Shown here piece after piece: positions 1 through 9,995 of a stretch of 64,000 nucleotides of DNA. The stretch spans positions 6,530 to 70,529 of the forward strand of contig CAZIRB010000003.1 of the NCBI GenBank assembly GCA_964541695.1, in the 5' to 3' direction. Source of the stretch: CAZKGE01 sp964541695 (lineage in GTDB: Bacteria; Bacillota; Clostridia; Christensenellales; CAG-138). The notes beneath the pieces were generated by a model. That model did no database searches. It was not told the origin of the DNA and was given only the letters and a program-made list of their open reading frames with translations. Position numbers and translations under genes: made by a program. Within the stretch, counting starts at the first letter, position 1. Every line of letters starts with the position of its first letter.

Positions 1-701
1 CGGCGGACCGCCTCGGCGCTGCGGGCGTCACACATCAGATGGTAGCCGCCGATGCCCTTGACCGCGACGGTCAGCCCCGCGTCGAGCGCGTTGCCCGCCG
101 CCTCAAGCCAATCGCCAGAAACGGCGTGGCCGTCTCTTGAAAACGTCACGCGCGGCCCGCAGTCCGGACAGGCGTTGGGCTGCGCGTGAAACCTTCGGTC
201 GGCCGGGTCGTCGTACTCGCTTTTACACGCGCGGCACATGGCAAACGGCGCCATCGTCGTGTTCTTACGGTCGTACGGCACGTCGCGCACGATTGAGAAC
301 CGCGGGCCGCAGTTCGTGCAGTTCGTGAACGGGTACCCGTGCCTGCGGTCGGCCGGGTCGAGCACCTCGCGCGCGCAGTCCGCGCAGACGCCGAGGTCCG
401 GCGAAATCAGCGTGTCACGCTCGCCGGGCGCGCTGGCCAGGATTCGAAAACCCGCCTCGTTTTTGGGCGGTATCTCGCGCGCGTCCACGCGGCCGACGCG
501 CGCCGCGGGCGGCGCTTCGTTCGTCAGCGCAGCCAAAAACGCGTCGCAGTCCGCGCCGTCGCCCTCGATCTCGATCTCGACGCCGCGCGCGGTGTTAAGC
601 ACCGTGCCGGCCAGATGCAAACGGCCGGCCAACCGCCAGACGAACGGGCGAAACCCGACCCCTTGGACGATGCCGGAAACGGCCACGGCCAGGCGCTTCA
701 T
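1..701 (-). CDS. hypF: HypF carbamoyltransferase, N-terminal part (cut by window edge)
   Basis: HypF uses carbamoyl phosphate to make the thiocarbamate on HypE that becomes the CN ligand of NiFe-hydrogenase. Reading the minus strand from the ATG at 701 gives about 233 residues: an acylphosphatase domain first (VQGVGFRPFVWRLA at about residues 12-25), then two zinc-finger pairs (CADC/CTNC and CRAC/CPDC, about residues 108-184), then the start of a YrdC-like domain (KGIGGYHLMCDA). This domain order is diagnostic. The gene continues past base 1, so the carbamoyltransferase part is not seen. Its ATG overlaps the hypB stop (ATGA), which suggests translational coupling. No frameshift is visible in the part present. 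Confidence 0.95.
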   Translation of the reverse strand, partial: MKRLAVAVSGIVQGVGFRPFVWRLAGRLHLAGTVLNTARGVEIEIEGDGADCDAFLAALTNEAPPAARVGRVDAREIPPKNEAGFRILASAPGERDTLISPDLGVCADCAREVLDPADRRHGYPFTNCTNCGPRFSIVRDVPYDRKNTTMAPFAMCRACKSEYDDPADRRFHAQPNACPDCGPRVTFSRDGHAVSGDWLEAAGNALDAGLTVAVKGIGGYHLMCDARSAEAVR

Positions 702-1360
702 TTTTGTTTGTCCTTGGCGCGCTCCAGCAGGTAGTCCGCCAATCCCCCGTCGTCGTACGCGTCCCCGTCCATGCTGCAGACGAACACACGCGCTTTCGGG
801 TTTATACGCAGGATGTTTGCGCGCATGGTCTCCACGCTCGCGCGCACATAGGGCGCAAGGTCCGCCTTGGTCAGCGCGACCGCGCCCGCGCGCAGAAACG
901 CGACAGGGTACTTCTCCGGCTTGTCCTCGCCCTCGGTGATGCTGAGCACGACTAGGCGCAGGTCCTCGCCGAGGTCGAACCCCGCCGGACAGACCAGGTT
1001 GCCGACGTTCTCGATGATCAGGAGCTTTGCGTCCGCAATCGCGGGCTCGTCCAGCCGCTTTGCGATCATGCGCGCGTCGAGGTGGCAGCCGCCGTTCGTG
1101 TTGATCTGCACCGCGCCCGCGCCGGTCGCGGATATGCGGCGCGCGTCGTTATCGGTGGCGAGGTCGCCCTCGATCACGGCCGTTTTCACGCTCTTTAGCA
1201 GCTTCGGCAGAAGATGTTCGAGCAGCGTCGTTTTGCCCGCGCCGGGCGAGCCCATCATGTTGACGGTAAACCTGCCCTCACGGGCAAACCGCGCGCGGTT
1301 TTCCTCCGCGACGCGGTCGTTTTGGCTCTGTACGCGCTTGCGTACCTCAAGCTGTGCCAT
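698..1360 (-). CDS. hypB: HypB, nickel-insertion GTPase for hydrogenase maturation
   Basis: 220 residues, a SIMIBI GTPase that delivers nickel to the NiFe-hydrogenase large subunit with HypA. Visible motifs: P-loop GSPGAGKTTLLEHLL (about 38-52), EGDLATDND, CHLDARM with metal-site Cys/His, ENVGNLVCPAGFDLGED, and the guanine-specificity LTKADLAPY. There is no N-terminal histidine-rich nickel-storage stretch, so this is the short form of the family. It lies 2 bases after hypA and overlaps hypF by 4 bases, giving the order hypA-hypB-hypF in one transcript. hypC, hypD, hypE and the hydrogenase itself are not in the window and are probably to the left. Confidence 0.96.
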   Translation of the reverse strand: MAQLEVRKRVQSQNDRVAEENRARFAREGRFTVNMMGSPGAGKTTLLEHLLPKLLKSVKTAVIEGDLATDNDARRISATGAGAVQINTNGGCHLDARMIAKRLDEPAIADAKLLIIENVGNLVCPAGFDLGEDLRLVVLSITEGEDKPEKYPVAFLRAGAVALTKADLAPYVRASVETMRANILRINPKARVFVCSMDGDAYDDGGLADYLLERAKDKQK

Positions 1361-1362
1361 TG

Positions 1363-1704
1363 CTATACCTCGTATTCAATTGATTCGATGTACACGTCCT
1401 CGCCGCCGGTCAGCCTAAAATCGCTGACACCGCACGCCGGACAGACGTACGGAAACCCCTGCGGCCGATACGTTTTTCCGCAACCGGCGCACTCGGCCTC
1501 GACCGGATCCGTCAGCAGCGTCAGCTCCGCGTCCCGGAAGATTCCGTCGCGCGCGGCGAAAAACGCAAACGACAACGCGTCGGGCAGCGCTCCAGACATT
1601 GCTCCGACGCGAACTGTAATGGAACTGACGCTTCTTGCCGCGTTTTTCGCTAGCTCGCGCGACGCAATGCGCAGCATTCCGTCGATCAGCGAGGCTTCGT
1701 GCAT
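1363..1704 (-). CDS. hypA: HypA, nickel metallochaperone
   Basis: 113 residues starting MHEASLIDGML. The longer reading frame opens with a GTG at 1722, but the ATG at 1704 is chosen because HypA needs His2 of the MHE start to bind nickel, and a GGGAG Shine-Dalgarno lies 8 bases upstream of it. The C-terminal zinc site is intact: CAGC about residue 68 and CPAC about residue 87. The protein works with HypB to load nickel into hydrogenase. It is the first gene of the hyp operon, with a promoter about 30 bases upstream. Confidence 0.95.
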   Translation of the reverse strand: MHEASLIDGMLRIASRELAKNAARSVSSITVRVGAMSGALPDALSFAFFAARDGIFRDAELTLLTDPVEAECAGCGKTYRPQGFPYVCPACGVSDFRLTGGEDVYIESIEYEV

Positions 1705-1736
1705 GCGTTTGACTCCCGACACCGTTTGTCATGTGT

Positions 1737-1765
1737 ATTCTAGCCCTTATGCAACGTTTTTACAA
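1737..1765 (-). promoter_or_regulatory. Sigma-A promoter for hypABF
   Basis: On the minus strand TTGTAA (1765-1760), 17-base spacer, TAGAAT (1742-1737). Predicted start of transcription about 1730, 26 bases before the HypA ATG. Confidence 0.65.
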
Positions 1766-1865
1766 GATGCGCGCCGCAATTTAAGGGCGCCGCTACCTAT
1801 TTATAATAAAATTCTATCGACCCGGCCCGCCCGCATATGAGATTTCTATGCAGTCTCCGCCGCAT

Positions 1866-1893
1866 GGAAAAAGCCCCGGGCAGCCCGGGCCCT
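1866..1893 (-). terminator. Rho-independent terminator after the LRR gene
   Basis: Minus strand: CCCGGG, loop CTG, CCCGGG, then GCTTTTT (run at 1872-1868). It lies about 30 bases past the LRR stop codon. Confidence 0.65.
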
Positions 1894-1920
1894 TTGCTGC
1901 GCTGGTTGCAATCGGCCGGA

Positions 1921-3016
1921 TCAGCCCCGCGGCAGCTCGAAGTTCTTGTCCACGAGGTTCGGGTAGATGCCGGCCAGCGGCGACAGGTCCTTGTCGGTGG
2001 ACTGGTTAATGTACAGCGTGGTGAGATTCGTCAGGTTCGAAATCGGCTCCAGCGAGACGTTCAGGCTCTCCAGCCGCAGCTCCTTCAGATTCGTCAGGTT
2101 CGAAACCGGCTCGATATTGCCGAGATTCGGCATATACGACAGGTTTAGCGACTCCAGCTGCGTCAGGCCGGCCAGCGCGGAAATATTGTTGGTGGAGGTG
2201 CCGCCAGTATTCAGCGTCTTCAGGTTCGTACAGCTTGCTATGGGCGTGATATCGTAGACCGGGTTGCCGTTCAGGTCGAGGATGCCGAGGTTCGGCAGCG
2301 CGCGCAGCGCCTCGACCCGGTCGATGCCGTTAAACCACAGCTCGGCCTTGGACAAATTCGGGAAATACTTGAGCGCGCCGATATTGCGGATCTTGATGTC
2401 GTCCGGGATCGTCTCCTGCCACGCGTTGCCGAGCAAAAGCTCCGTCACGGCCTCCGTATCGGCGATCGTGATGTCGCCCTCGGGGATGCCGAGCCGCTCG
2501 CACACCCGCTGCTCGAGCACGGCGTCGTTGAATCCGATCGCCTGCGGAGCGGCAACAGGCTCAAAGTCCCGGTCGGACATGTCCGAGGCGACATCCGAAA
2601 GCGGCGAATAGTCCTTGATCAGGTTTTTGCTTACAAACAGTGACTCCAGCTTCGTCAGACCCGCAATCGGCGTAACGTCCGTGACGAGGTTGTCTCTGAT
2701 GTCCAGAAAATACAGGTTTGTCAGCGCGGACAGCGGGCCGATGTCCGAAATCATGTTGCCCGCAGATTGAGGAACTCGCCTTTCGCACGAGGCCCTCCAG
2801 CGCCGCGTCGGTAAACACGATGGGCGCGTCGGGCGTGGACTCGGGAGCCGGTTGTGCGGTCGGTTCGGCCGCCTGACCCGCGGCGGGTCGGTTCGTCCCC
2901 TGCTGCGCGGCCGGCGCGGCGCATGCGGCAAGACCGGCGGCCAGAAGCAGCGCCATCATACAACACCCGAATTTTTGCGTGGTATCTCTCCTTTTGTGTA
3001 CTTGTTGCGTTTCCAT
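1921..3016 (-). pseudogene. Leucine-rich-repeat lipoprotein gene, broken by frameshift(s)
   Basis: The 5' part (frame from about 3016/2980 to 2765) encodes a lipoprotein signal with lipobox LAACAA and a Pro/Ala/Gln-rich linker ending IVFTDAALEGLVRK. The 3' part (about 2756 to 1921) encodes about 280 residues of internalin-like repeats of type LxxLTNLxxLxL, but in another frame. A second, intact copy of the module downstream (FNDAVLEQRVCERLG...EGDITIADTEAVTEL) shows that about 15-20 residues are missing at the break. The tract CGGGCAAC at about 2755-2762 would read LNLRGN if one G were restored. A good Shine-Dalgarno (AAAGGAG, 2995-2989) is followed by ACG at 2980 where a start codon is expected. 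It is either a decaying surface protein gene or an assembly error. Confidence 0.7.
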
Positions 3017-3036
3017 AATGAATACAGTCGATTTAA

Positions 3037-3067
3037 TAGGAAAAGGTGTGCGCATGGCACACCTTTT
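3037..3067 (-). terminator. Terminator of the peptide ABC operon
   Basis: An 11-bp stem (AAAAGGTGTGC and its complement, loop GCATG) lies just past the last ATPase gene. On the minus strand it is followed by TTTTCC. It separates the operon from the LRR gene. Confidence 0.7.
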
Positions 3068-3090
3068 CGCATATTTATTCCGGTTGGACG

Positions 3091-4070
3091 CTATTTCATG
3101 CCGTCCGCATAGAGATGGCAGGCAACGCGGTGCCCGTCCGCGACGCGGCACATCTCGGGGATGCCCTCGCGGCAGCGCGCCGTCGCCGAGGGACAGCGCG
3201 TATGGAACACGCAGCCGGTCGGCGGGTTGATCGGCGAGGGCAGGTCGCCCTCAAGCAGGATGCGGCTGCGCTTGACGTGCGGGTTCGGCGCCGGGACCGC
3301 GGAGAGCAGCACCTGCGTGTACGGGTGCCTGGGGTTACTGAACAGCTCGTCGGTCGGCGCTTCCTCGACCAGGTGCCCGAGGTACATCACGCCCGTGCGG
3401 TGCGAGGTGTAGCGGATCACGCTCATGTCGTGCGAGATGAACAGGTACGCAAGCTTTCTTTGCTGCTGCAGATCGAGCAGGAGGTTGATGATCTGCGAGC
3501 GCACGGACACGTCGAGCGCGCTGACCGGCTCGTCGCACACGACGAGGTCCGGGTTGACCGCGAGCGCGCGCGCAAGGCCCACGCGCTGCCTTTGCCCGCC
3601 CGAAAGCTCATGCGGGAAGCGATAGTAATGCTCCATGCGCAGTCCCACGCTGTTGAGCAGCTCGAGCACCATGTCCACGCGGTCGCCCCTGCTGCCGATC
3701 CGCTGCACGGTCATCGCCTCGAGGAGGATGGAACCTATGCGCATGCGCGGGTTGAGCGACGTGTACGGGTCCTGAAACACCATCTGCACCTTCTGGCGCA
3801 GCGTGCGCATCTCCTTTTGCGGAATGTCGGACAGGTTGCGGCCGTTGATCTCGATCGTGCCGGACGTGGCGGCTAAAAGCCGGATCAGCGTACGCCCGAG
3901 CGTGGACTTGCCGCAGCCGGTCTCGCCGACCAGGCCGTACGTCTCCCCGCGGTACAGGCACAGGCTGACGTCGTCGACCGCCTTGACGCTGCCGACGGTG
4001 CCGCCCAGGATTCCCTTGATCGGGAAATATTTCTTCACGTGCTCGGCTTTGAGCACAATCTCTCGTTCCA

Positions 4071-4071
<1 letters not shown>
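3091..4071 (-). CDS. Oligopeptide/dipeptide ABC transporter ATPase (OppF/DppF type)
   Basis: 326 residues. Cytoplasmic ATPase that powers peptide import with the OppD-type subunit. Walker A GETGCGKSTLG (about 50), signature LSGGQRQRVGLARAL, Walker B DLVVCDEPVSALDVS, H-loop FISHDMSV. The C-terminal oligopeptide-transporter extension has conserved cysteines (TGCVFHTRCPSATARC). Two ATGs are adjacent (4074 and 4071); 4071 gives 7-base spacing from the AGGAGG site. The start overlaps the upstream oppD-like stop. It is the last gene of the operon. The substrate cannot be told from the ATPase; a nickel or glycoside system is possible in this family. Confidence 0.92.
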
Positions 4072-5072
<1,001 letters not shown>

Positions 5073-5085
5073 CACACGGCCCTCC

Positions 5086-5961
5086 TCAATTCGTATGCGG
5101 ATCCAGGATGTCCCGGAGTCCGTCGCCGAACAGGTTGAGGCCGAGCACCGACGCGGCGGTGAATATGCCCGGGAATACGATGAGCCACCAGGCCTGGGTG
5201 ATCACGGTCTTGCCCTCGTAGAGGATGTTGCCCCAGCTCGGGTTCGGCACGGGCACGCCCACGCCGAGAAAGCTCAATGCCGCCTCCGTGATGACGGCGT
5301 TGGCGAAGATGTAGGATGTCTGCACGACGGCCGGCGAGAGCACATTGGGCGCGACGTGGAAGAATATGATCCGCCAGGCCGGCGCGCCGAGCGCGTGCAT
5401 CGCTTCGATATAGGTCTGCTCCATGATGACGAGCGCCGCGCTGCGCACGACGCGCGCCATCCGCGGCGTATTGACGACGCTCAAACTGATGATCACGTTC
5501 GTAATGCTCGAGCCCATCACCGCCATGAGCGCGATGGCAAGCAGCGTCGACGGGATCGCGCTGAGTCCGTCGCAGATGCGCATGAGCAGGTTGTCCAGCG
5601 GCTTATAGTAGCAGGCCGTCAGGCCGATCACCATACCGAGAACCATTGAGGTCAGGCCCACGGAGGCGCCGATCTTCATCGACACCTGCGCGCCGTAGAA
5701 GATGCGCGTCATCACGTCCCGGCCGTACGCGTCCGAGCCCAGCGGATACTTCGCGCCCGGCGCGGTCAGCCGCTCCTGCACGGACATCGTATACGGGTCC
5801 GCCGGGGAGATGAACGGCGCGAGGAGCGCCACGAGTATGATGAGCAGCGTCAGCGTGCCGCCGATCATCGCGAGGCGGTTACGAAGCGCCTTGCGGAGCG
5901 TCAGCCTGCGCTGCTCGCGCTGCAATTTGCGTTTGATTTCATTGCGTTTTGCCGTATCCAT
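5086..5961 (-). CDS. Peptide ABC transporter permease (DppC/OppC type)
   Basis: 291 residues. Inner permease of the peptide importer. An N-terminal cytoplasmic stretch (KRNEIKRKLQREQRRLTLRK) is followed by a first membrane helix (LAMIGGTLTLLIILVALLAP), the periplasmic HPLGSDxxGRDV-like segment seen here as YPLGSDAYGRDVMTRI, and a BPD_transp_1 domain with the EAA loop (EAMHALGAPAWRIIFFHVAP). The ATG at 5961 is chosen over the longer frame because GGGGGAGG lies 6 bases upstream. It sits 13 bases after the DppB-type gene. Confidence 0.92.
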   Translation of the reverse strand: MDTAKRNEIKRKLQREQRRLTLRKALRNRLAMIGGTLTLLIILVALLAPFISPADPYTMSVQERLTAPGAKYPLGSDAYGRDVMTRIFYGAQVSMKIGASVGLTSMVLGMVIGLTACYYKPLDNLLMRICDGLSAIPSTLLAIALMAVMGSSITNVIISLSVVNTPRMARVVRSAALVIMEQTYIEAMHALGAPAWRIIFFHVAPNVLSPAVVQTSYIFANAVITEAALSFLGVGVPVPNPSWGNILYEGKTVITQAWWLIVFPGIFTAASVLGLNLFGDGLRDILDPHTN

Positions 5962-5974
5962 GCAGCACCTCCCC

Positions 5975-6925
5975 CTAGTCGTTCGCGCGCACGCGCGGGT
6001 CAACGAGGCCGTACAGCAGGTCCACGACGAGGCACACCAGAACGTTCGTCACGGAGATGAGCAGCACGACGGCCTGCACGACCTCGTAGTCGCGCCGCAT
6101 GACGGAGTTGAGCGTCAGCTTCCCGATGCCGGGGATGTTGAACACGGACTCCGTCACGGTCGCGCCGCCGAGCAGCACCATGAACGACTGGCCGACCACG
6201 GTGATAATCTGAACGAGCGCGTTCTTCAGCGCGTGCTTATTGAATATCACGCGGTTCGCCACGCCCTTTGCTTTCGCCATGCGGATGTAGTCGCTGGAGA
6301 GCACCTCCAGCATCGCGGAGCGGGTCATGCGGATCATGAGCCCCGCCTCGATAAAGCCGAGCGAGATCGCCGGCAGAATCAGGTACCTTATATGGTTCCA
6401 GAGGCCCGCGCCGGAGACCGTCTTGTATCCGGCGGCGGGAAGGAGCTTTAAGCCCACGGCCAGGCCGAGGATCAAAAGCAGGCCGAGCAGAAAGCTCGGG
6501 ATCGAGACGCCCAGTATCGAGATGACCGATACGGTCTGGTCGACGAGCGTGCCGCGGTGACGCGCGGCCATGATGCCGAGCGGGACGGAGAACAGCACCG
6601 CGAACAGGAGCGCAAGCATGGTCAGCGCGAGCGTCGGCTTCATGTGGCCCATCAATATGCTCCACATGCTTCCGTCGATGAACAGCGAGGTGCCCAGATC
6701 ACCTTGGAAAATGTCGCGAATCCAGTGGAGGTATTGCAGCGGAAGCGGGTCGTTTAAACCCAGCTTCTCGCGAAGCTGCGCGATCGCCCCCTCCGTGGCC
6801 TGATCGCCCAGCATGGCGGCAGCGGGATCGCCCGGCGTCAAATGGATCAGCGTGAAGATGACGATGGACACGATGAACAGCACCGGGATCAAAGACAATA
6901 TTCGTTTGACGACATATTTCTTCAT
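5975..6925 (-). CDS. Peptide ABC transporter permease (DppB/OppB type)
   Basis: 316 residues. Six membrane helices; the N-terminus (KRILSLIPVLFIVSIVIFTLIHLTPGDP split here by its motif TPGDPAA) is the classic DppB start. EAA loop RMAKAKGVANRVIFNKHALKNA lies at about 215-236. It pairs with the next permease to make the membrane channel. The gene starts 98 bases after the binding-protein gene, and the gap holds a strong hairpin. Confidence 0.92.
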   Translation of the reverse strand: MKKYVVKRILSLIPVLFIVSIVIFTLIHLTPGDPAAAMLGDQATEGAIAQLREKLGLNDPLPLQYLHWIRDIFQGDLGTSLFIDGSMWSILMGHMKPTLALTMLALLFAVLFSVPLGIMAARHRGTLVDQTVSVISILGVSIPSFLLGLLLILGLAVGLKLLPAAGYKTVSGAGLWNHIRYLILPAISLGFIEAGLMIRMTRSAMLEVLSSDYIRMAKAKGVANRVIFNKHALKNALVQIITVVGQSFMVLLGGATVTESVFNIPGIGKLTLNSVMRRDYEVVQAVVLLISVTNVLVCLVVDLLYGLVDPRVRAND

Positions 6926-6966
6926 GATTCACATCCTCTGCCCTTTTATCGTGTGACAAGAATTTT

Positions 6967-7002
6967 CCGTGCCCGCGCGCTTGTCTTTGCGCGCGGGCAC
7001 GG
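6967..7002 (-). promoter_or_regulatory. Intercistronic hairpin between SBP and permease genes
   Basis: A perfect 14-bp stem (CCGTGCCCGCGCGC, 8-base loop TTGTCTTT) lies between the binding-protein stop and the first permease start. On the minus strand it is followed by GAAAATTCTTG, too poor in T for full termination. This position and shape fit partial termination or 3'-end protection that keeps the binding protein in excess; that role is inferred. Confidence 0.6.
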
Positions 7003-7023
7003 GGCGGCCGAAACCGTCAGAAG

Positions 7024-8673
7024 TTATTTCTCGTAGATTTTGGCGTTGACATAGCTCATGTAGATGCCCTGGTAATACTGCAGGCCCTCCACGTTCGTGC
7101 CGTAGGTCATGTAGGCGCACTGGTTGCCGAACTTGACGACCGGCATGCTCTCGGCCCACATATACCCCTGGAGGCTGTCCCAGATCTTCACGGCGTCGTC
7201 GATGTTCGTGCTCGTGTTGATCGCGGCAAGGTCGGTCACGATCCGCTCGTCCGTGCACCAGCCCGCCCACGTGGAGCTTAGGAACAGGTTCATCGTCGGC
7301 ACGGGCTTGCTCGAGAACGACGTGATGAACGCGTTGTACTTGTCCGGCTCGTTGTTGCGGATGTTGACGAACGTGGACCAGTCGTACAGGAGCAGATCGC
7401 ACGGCACGCCCGCGTCGATCAGCTGCTGCTGGACGACCTGCGCCATCGCGTAGAAGTCCGCGGAGTCGGACGCGACGAGCAGCACGAACGGCGTCGTAAA
7501 GTCGTAGCCGGCCTCGGTAAGAAGCTGCTTGCCGCGCTCGGGGTTAGCCTGGTTGAAGTACTCGCTGCCAGCTTCAGTGTACCAGGTTGTCTGGTTTTTG
7601 TACATATAGGAGGAGTACAGCTCGTAGAAGTCCTTGTTGCCATAGGCGGCGTACATGATGTCGTCCGCGTTCAGAATCGCCGCGATACCCTGGCGGAACT
7701 TGGCGTCGGCCGCGAGGCCCTTGGCCTTGTTGAAGATCAAGGCCGGCATCTCGGACGGCGAGAGCTCGGTATGGAAGTCCGGGTTGTTCTTGAACAGCTC
7801 GTAGTTCTCGAGCGCGAGATCGTAGGTCGCGTCGTACTCGCCGGTCTGCATGCCGGAGGCGAGCGTCGAGGCGTCGGTCACGATGTCGAAGTAGACGTCC
7901 TTGATGAACGCGTTCTTGTAGCCGACCTTGCCGGAGAAATCGCCGTCGGTACCGTAGGGCGTGTAGTCGTCGAACCGCGTGATCTTGACGTACTGGTCGG
8001 TCACCCACTCGTCATACTTGTAGGGGCCGGTGCCGATGTATTCCTTGACGAGGCCCGTCTCGGGATCACAGCTCTCGATGACGGAAGCGGGCATGATCGC
8101 GGGGCACTGGCCGAAGCCGACGATCATCATGTTGAGGTACGGGCACCCCACCGCAAGCTTGATCTCGACGGTGTAGTCGTCCACCGCGTAGAATCTGGCC
8201 TCGCCCACCATGGACTGGACGGCGCTCGCGTTGTCGATCCACCGGTTCATCGAGGCGACGACGTCCGCAGCTTTCATCTCCTCGCCGTTGTGGAACTTCA
8301 CGCCCTGGCGCAGATGATAGGTATAGATCGTGCTGTCGTCGTTGACATCGCAGGACGTGCACAGCTCGGGCTTGGGCGCGCCGTTGGCGTCGGCCGCCAT
8401 CAGCTGCTCAAACACGCTGCCGCCAACGATCTCGACGGAGACGTCCGCGGTGTTGAGCACGATATCCAGGTTCGTCGGGCCCTGCCGCATCGCGATGCGC
8501 AGCTCGTCCTTCATCGCCCGCTCCGGCGTCGCTTCGGCCGCCGCCTCCGGCGCTGCGGTTGCGGCTTCTCCGGCCGCGGGTTCTTCTGCGGGCGCCGCCG
8601 GACTGCCCGTGCAGCCGGCAAACATGGAGAGCACCATTGCGACCGTCAGGAGGAGTACCAGGTATTTTTTCAT
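7024..8673 (-). CDS. Extracellular solute-binding protein, family 5 (peptide type), lipoprotein
   Basis: 549 residues. Captures peptides (or nickel or a glycoside; the family is broad) outside the membrane for the permeases downstream. The ATG at 8673 gives MKKYLVLLLTVAMVLSMFAGC, a lipoprotein signal with Cys at about 21, and GGAAGGAAATC lies just upstream. An Ala/Glu/Pro linker follows. SBP_bac_5 features: LRQGVKFHNGEEMKAADVV at about 120-140, and the GTGPYKYDEWV segment at about 215. The longer frame upstream of 8673 crosses the promoter region and is rejected. First gene of the operon. Confidence 0.93.
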   Translation of the reverse strand: MKKYLVLLLTVAMVLSMFAGCTGSPAAPAEEPAAGEAATAAPEAAAEATPERAMKDELRIAMRQGPTNLDIVLNTADVSVEIVGGSVFEQLMAADANGAPKPELCTSCDVNDDSTIYTYHLRQGVKFHNGEEMKAADVVASMNRWIDNASAVQSMVGEARFYAVDDYTVEIKLAVGCPYLNMMIVGFGQCPAIMPASVIESCDPETGLVKEYIGTGPYKYDEWVTDQYVKITRFDDYTPYGTDGDFSGKVGYKNAFIKDVYFDIVTDASTLASGMQTGEYDATYDLALENYELFKNNPDFHTELSPSEMPALIFNKAKGLAADAKFRQGIAAILNADDIMYAAYGNKDFYELYSSYMYKNQTTWYTEAGSEYFNQANPERGKQLLTEAGYDFTTPFVLLVASDSADFYAMAQVVQQQLIDAGVPCDLLLYDWSTFVNIRNNEPDKYNAFITSFSSKPVPTMNLFLSSTWAGWCTDERIVTDLAAINTSTNIDDAVKIWDSLQGYMWAESMPVVKFGNQCAYMTYGTNVEGLQYYQGIYMSYVNAKIYEK

Positions 8674-8736
8674 GATTTCCTTCCTTTCCATTCGTTGTTC
8701 TAGACAGGTGTTTGGGGACATGAGACGTGCCGTTAC

Positions 8737-8749
8737 GGGTATGATACCC
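8737..8749. promoter_or_regulatory. Palindromic operator candidate between SBP operon and lysR
   Basis: GGGTATGATACCC is a perfect 13-bp inverted repeat one base upstream of the lysR -35 box, in the divergent intergenic region. It is a plausible LysR-type regulator site, but this is inferred from position and symmetry only. Confidence 0.5.
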
Positions 8750-8750
8750 C

Positions 8751-8779
8751 TTGACTCGAAAAAAACGGTAATATAATAT
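8751..8779 (+). promoter_or_regulatory. Promoter of the lysR-type gene
   Basis: TTGACT (8751-8756), 17 bases, TAATAT (8774-8779); an overlapping TATAAT starts at 8772 with a 15-base spacer. Confidence 0.65.
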
Positions 8780-8820
8780 TCTAATAACAAAGCCGTGACG
8801 TAAGGAAGTGAGACTGGCGC

Positions 8821-9741
8821 TTGAACATCGAACAGATCCGTTACCTGGTCGCCGTGGCGACCTTTTCCTCCATCAATCAAGCCGCCACCGCGCTTCATTT
8901 GTCCCAGCCCAACCTCTCGCTGGCGCTCAAGGCCCTGGAGGACGAGCTAGGCTACGCGCTGTTCAGCCGCACGAACCGCGGCGTCGAACTGACGGCCAAG
9001 GGCATGCTGTTTTTGGATCAGGCGCGCGAGGTCCTGCTGCAATTTGAACAACTCCGCACGCTCAACAGCCAGCCCGAACCCGTCGGCAGCGGCGCGCTCT
9101 CGGTCGCGACCATGCCGCTGTGCCGCGTGCACTACGCGCTGACGGAGTTCTATCACACCTCCGCGGGGCAGCTGCCCAAAACCATATCCGTTATGGAGGC
9201 CATGCGTGATCAGGTCATCCAGTTCGTCAGCAATTCGGACTGTGAAATCGGCGTCATCTACGTCTACGACGGCCAGAGGAAGTCCGTCATTTCCCTGCTC
9301 AACGCCAAGAATCTGCAGTGTTTCAGCCTTGCGCCCTGCACCGCCTCCGTCGTCATGGGCAAGGGAAATCCGCTGTTCTCCAAAAAACCGGCCTCCGTCA
9401 CGGTCGAGCAGCTTAAATCGTTCTACCGCCTGTCCTACGGAAAAATGGGCCGCCCCGCCTACTCGCGCACGCACATCCCGGGTCTTTCCGACGTGGCCGG
9501 CGAGATCGTGGTCGACGACCAGATCGACTTCCAAAAGACGCTGGAGTCCTGCCCGTCGTTCAGCGTCGTGCCGCGCGGGAAGGTATTCCATCAGATCAAC
9601 GACATCACGTCGCCGATGCACTTTTGCGACATCGAGGGCGTGCACATCAGCGGCGAATATATGTGGCTTAGACACAGCTCGGGCCAGCTCTCCGGGACGG
9701 CCGCGGAGTTCATCGGGATACTGCGCAACTGGCTCATGTAG
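8821..9741 (+). CDS. LysR-family transcriptional regulator
   Basis: 306 residues. N-terminal winged helix-turn-helix (MNIEQIRYLVAVATFSSINQ, with AATALHLSQPNLSLALKALE as the recognition region), then a linker helix and a type-2 periplasmic-binding effector domain. TTG start at 8821; the protein start matches the family and no better in-frame start is present. It is divergent from the peptide ABC operon, the usual arrangement for a LysR regulator and its target, so control of peptide uptake is the likely job. The effector is unknown. Confidence 0.9.
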   Translation: MNIEQIRYLVAVATFSSINQAATALHLSQPNLSLALKALEDELGYALFSRTNRGVELTAKGMLFLDQAREVLLQFEQLRTLNSQPEPVGSGALSVATMPLCRVHYALTEFYHTSAGQLPKTISVMEAMRDQVIQFVSNSDCEIGVIYVYDGQRKSVISLLNAKNLQCFSLAPCTASVVMGKGNPLFSKKPASVTVEQLKSFYRLSYGKMGRPAYSRTHIPGLSDVAGEIVVDDQIDFQKTLESCPSFSVVPRGKVFHQINDITSPMHFCDIEGVHISGEYMWLRHSSGQLSGTAAEFIGILRNWLM

Positions 9742-9931
9742 GGGCCGCACGGCTATTTAAAAAGTAAATGTGGATTTATGAATTTTTTGCGCGTGGGACT
9801 TGCAAATACCGGAATTACGCGCGTTTTGCCGCTTTTTGCGGCGGCGCGGCATGTTTTTGCGCGCTTTGTGCGGACGCGGTATCGGAACAAGCGGCGCGTT
9901 TTGGGGCGTTCTAAACGCTTATGCGCCGCAT

Positions 9932-9960
9932 TTGACACGCGCATTCAGGCGGGCTATGAT
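9932..9960 (+). promoter_or_regulatory. Promoter of the hydroxyacid dehydrogenase gene
   Basis: TTGACA (9932-9937), 17 bases, TATGAT (9955-9960). The 190 bases before it (9742-9931) hold no convincing gene; they contain AT-rich DNA and short GC hairpins. Confidence 0.75.
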
Positions 9961-9995
9961 GGGAAAAACGTAACAGTAAGGATTTGCGGAGCAGC

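Noticed and set aside
8674..8898. 75-residue N-terminal extension of the binding protein
   Set aside because: Would place coding sequence over the divergent promoter and operator; the ATG at 8673 starts a proper lipoprotein signal.
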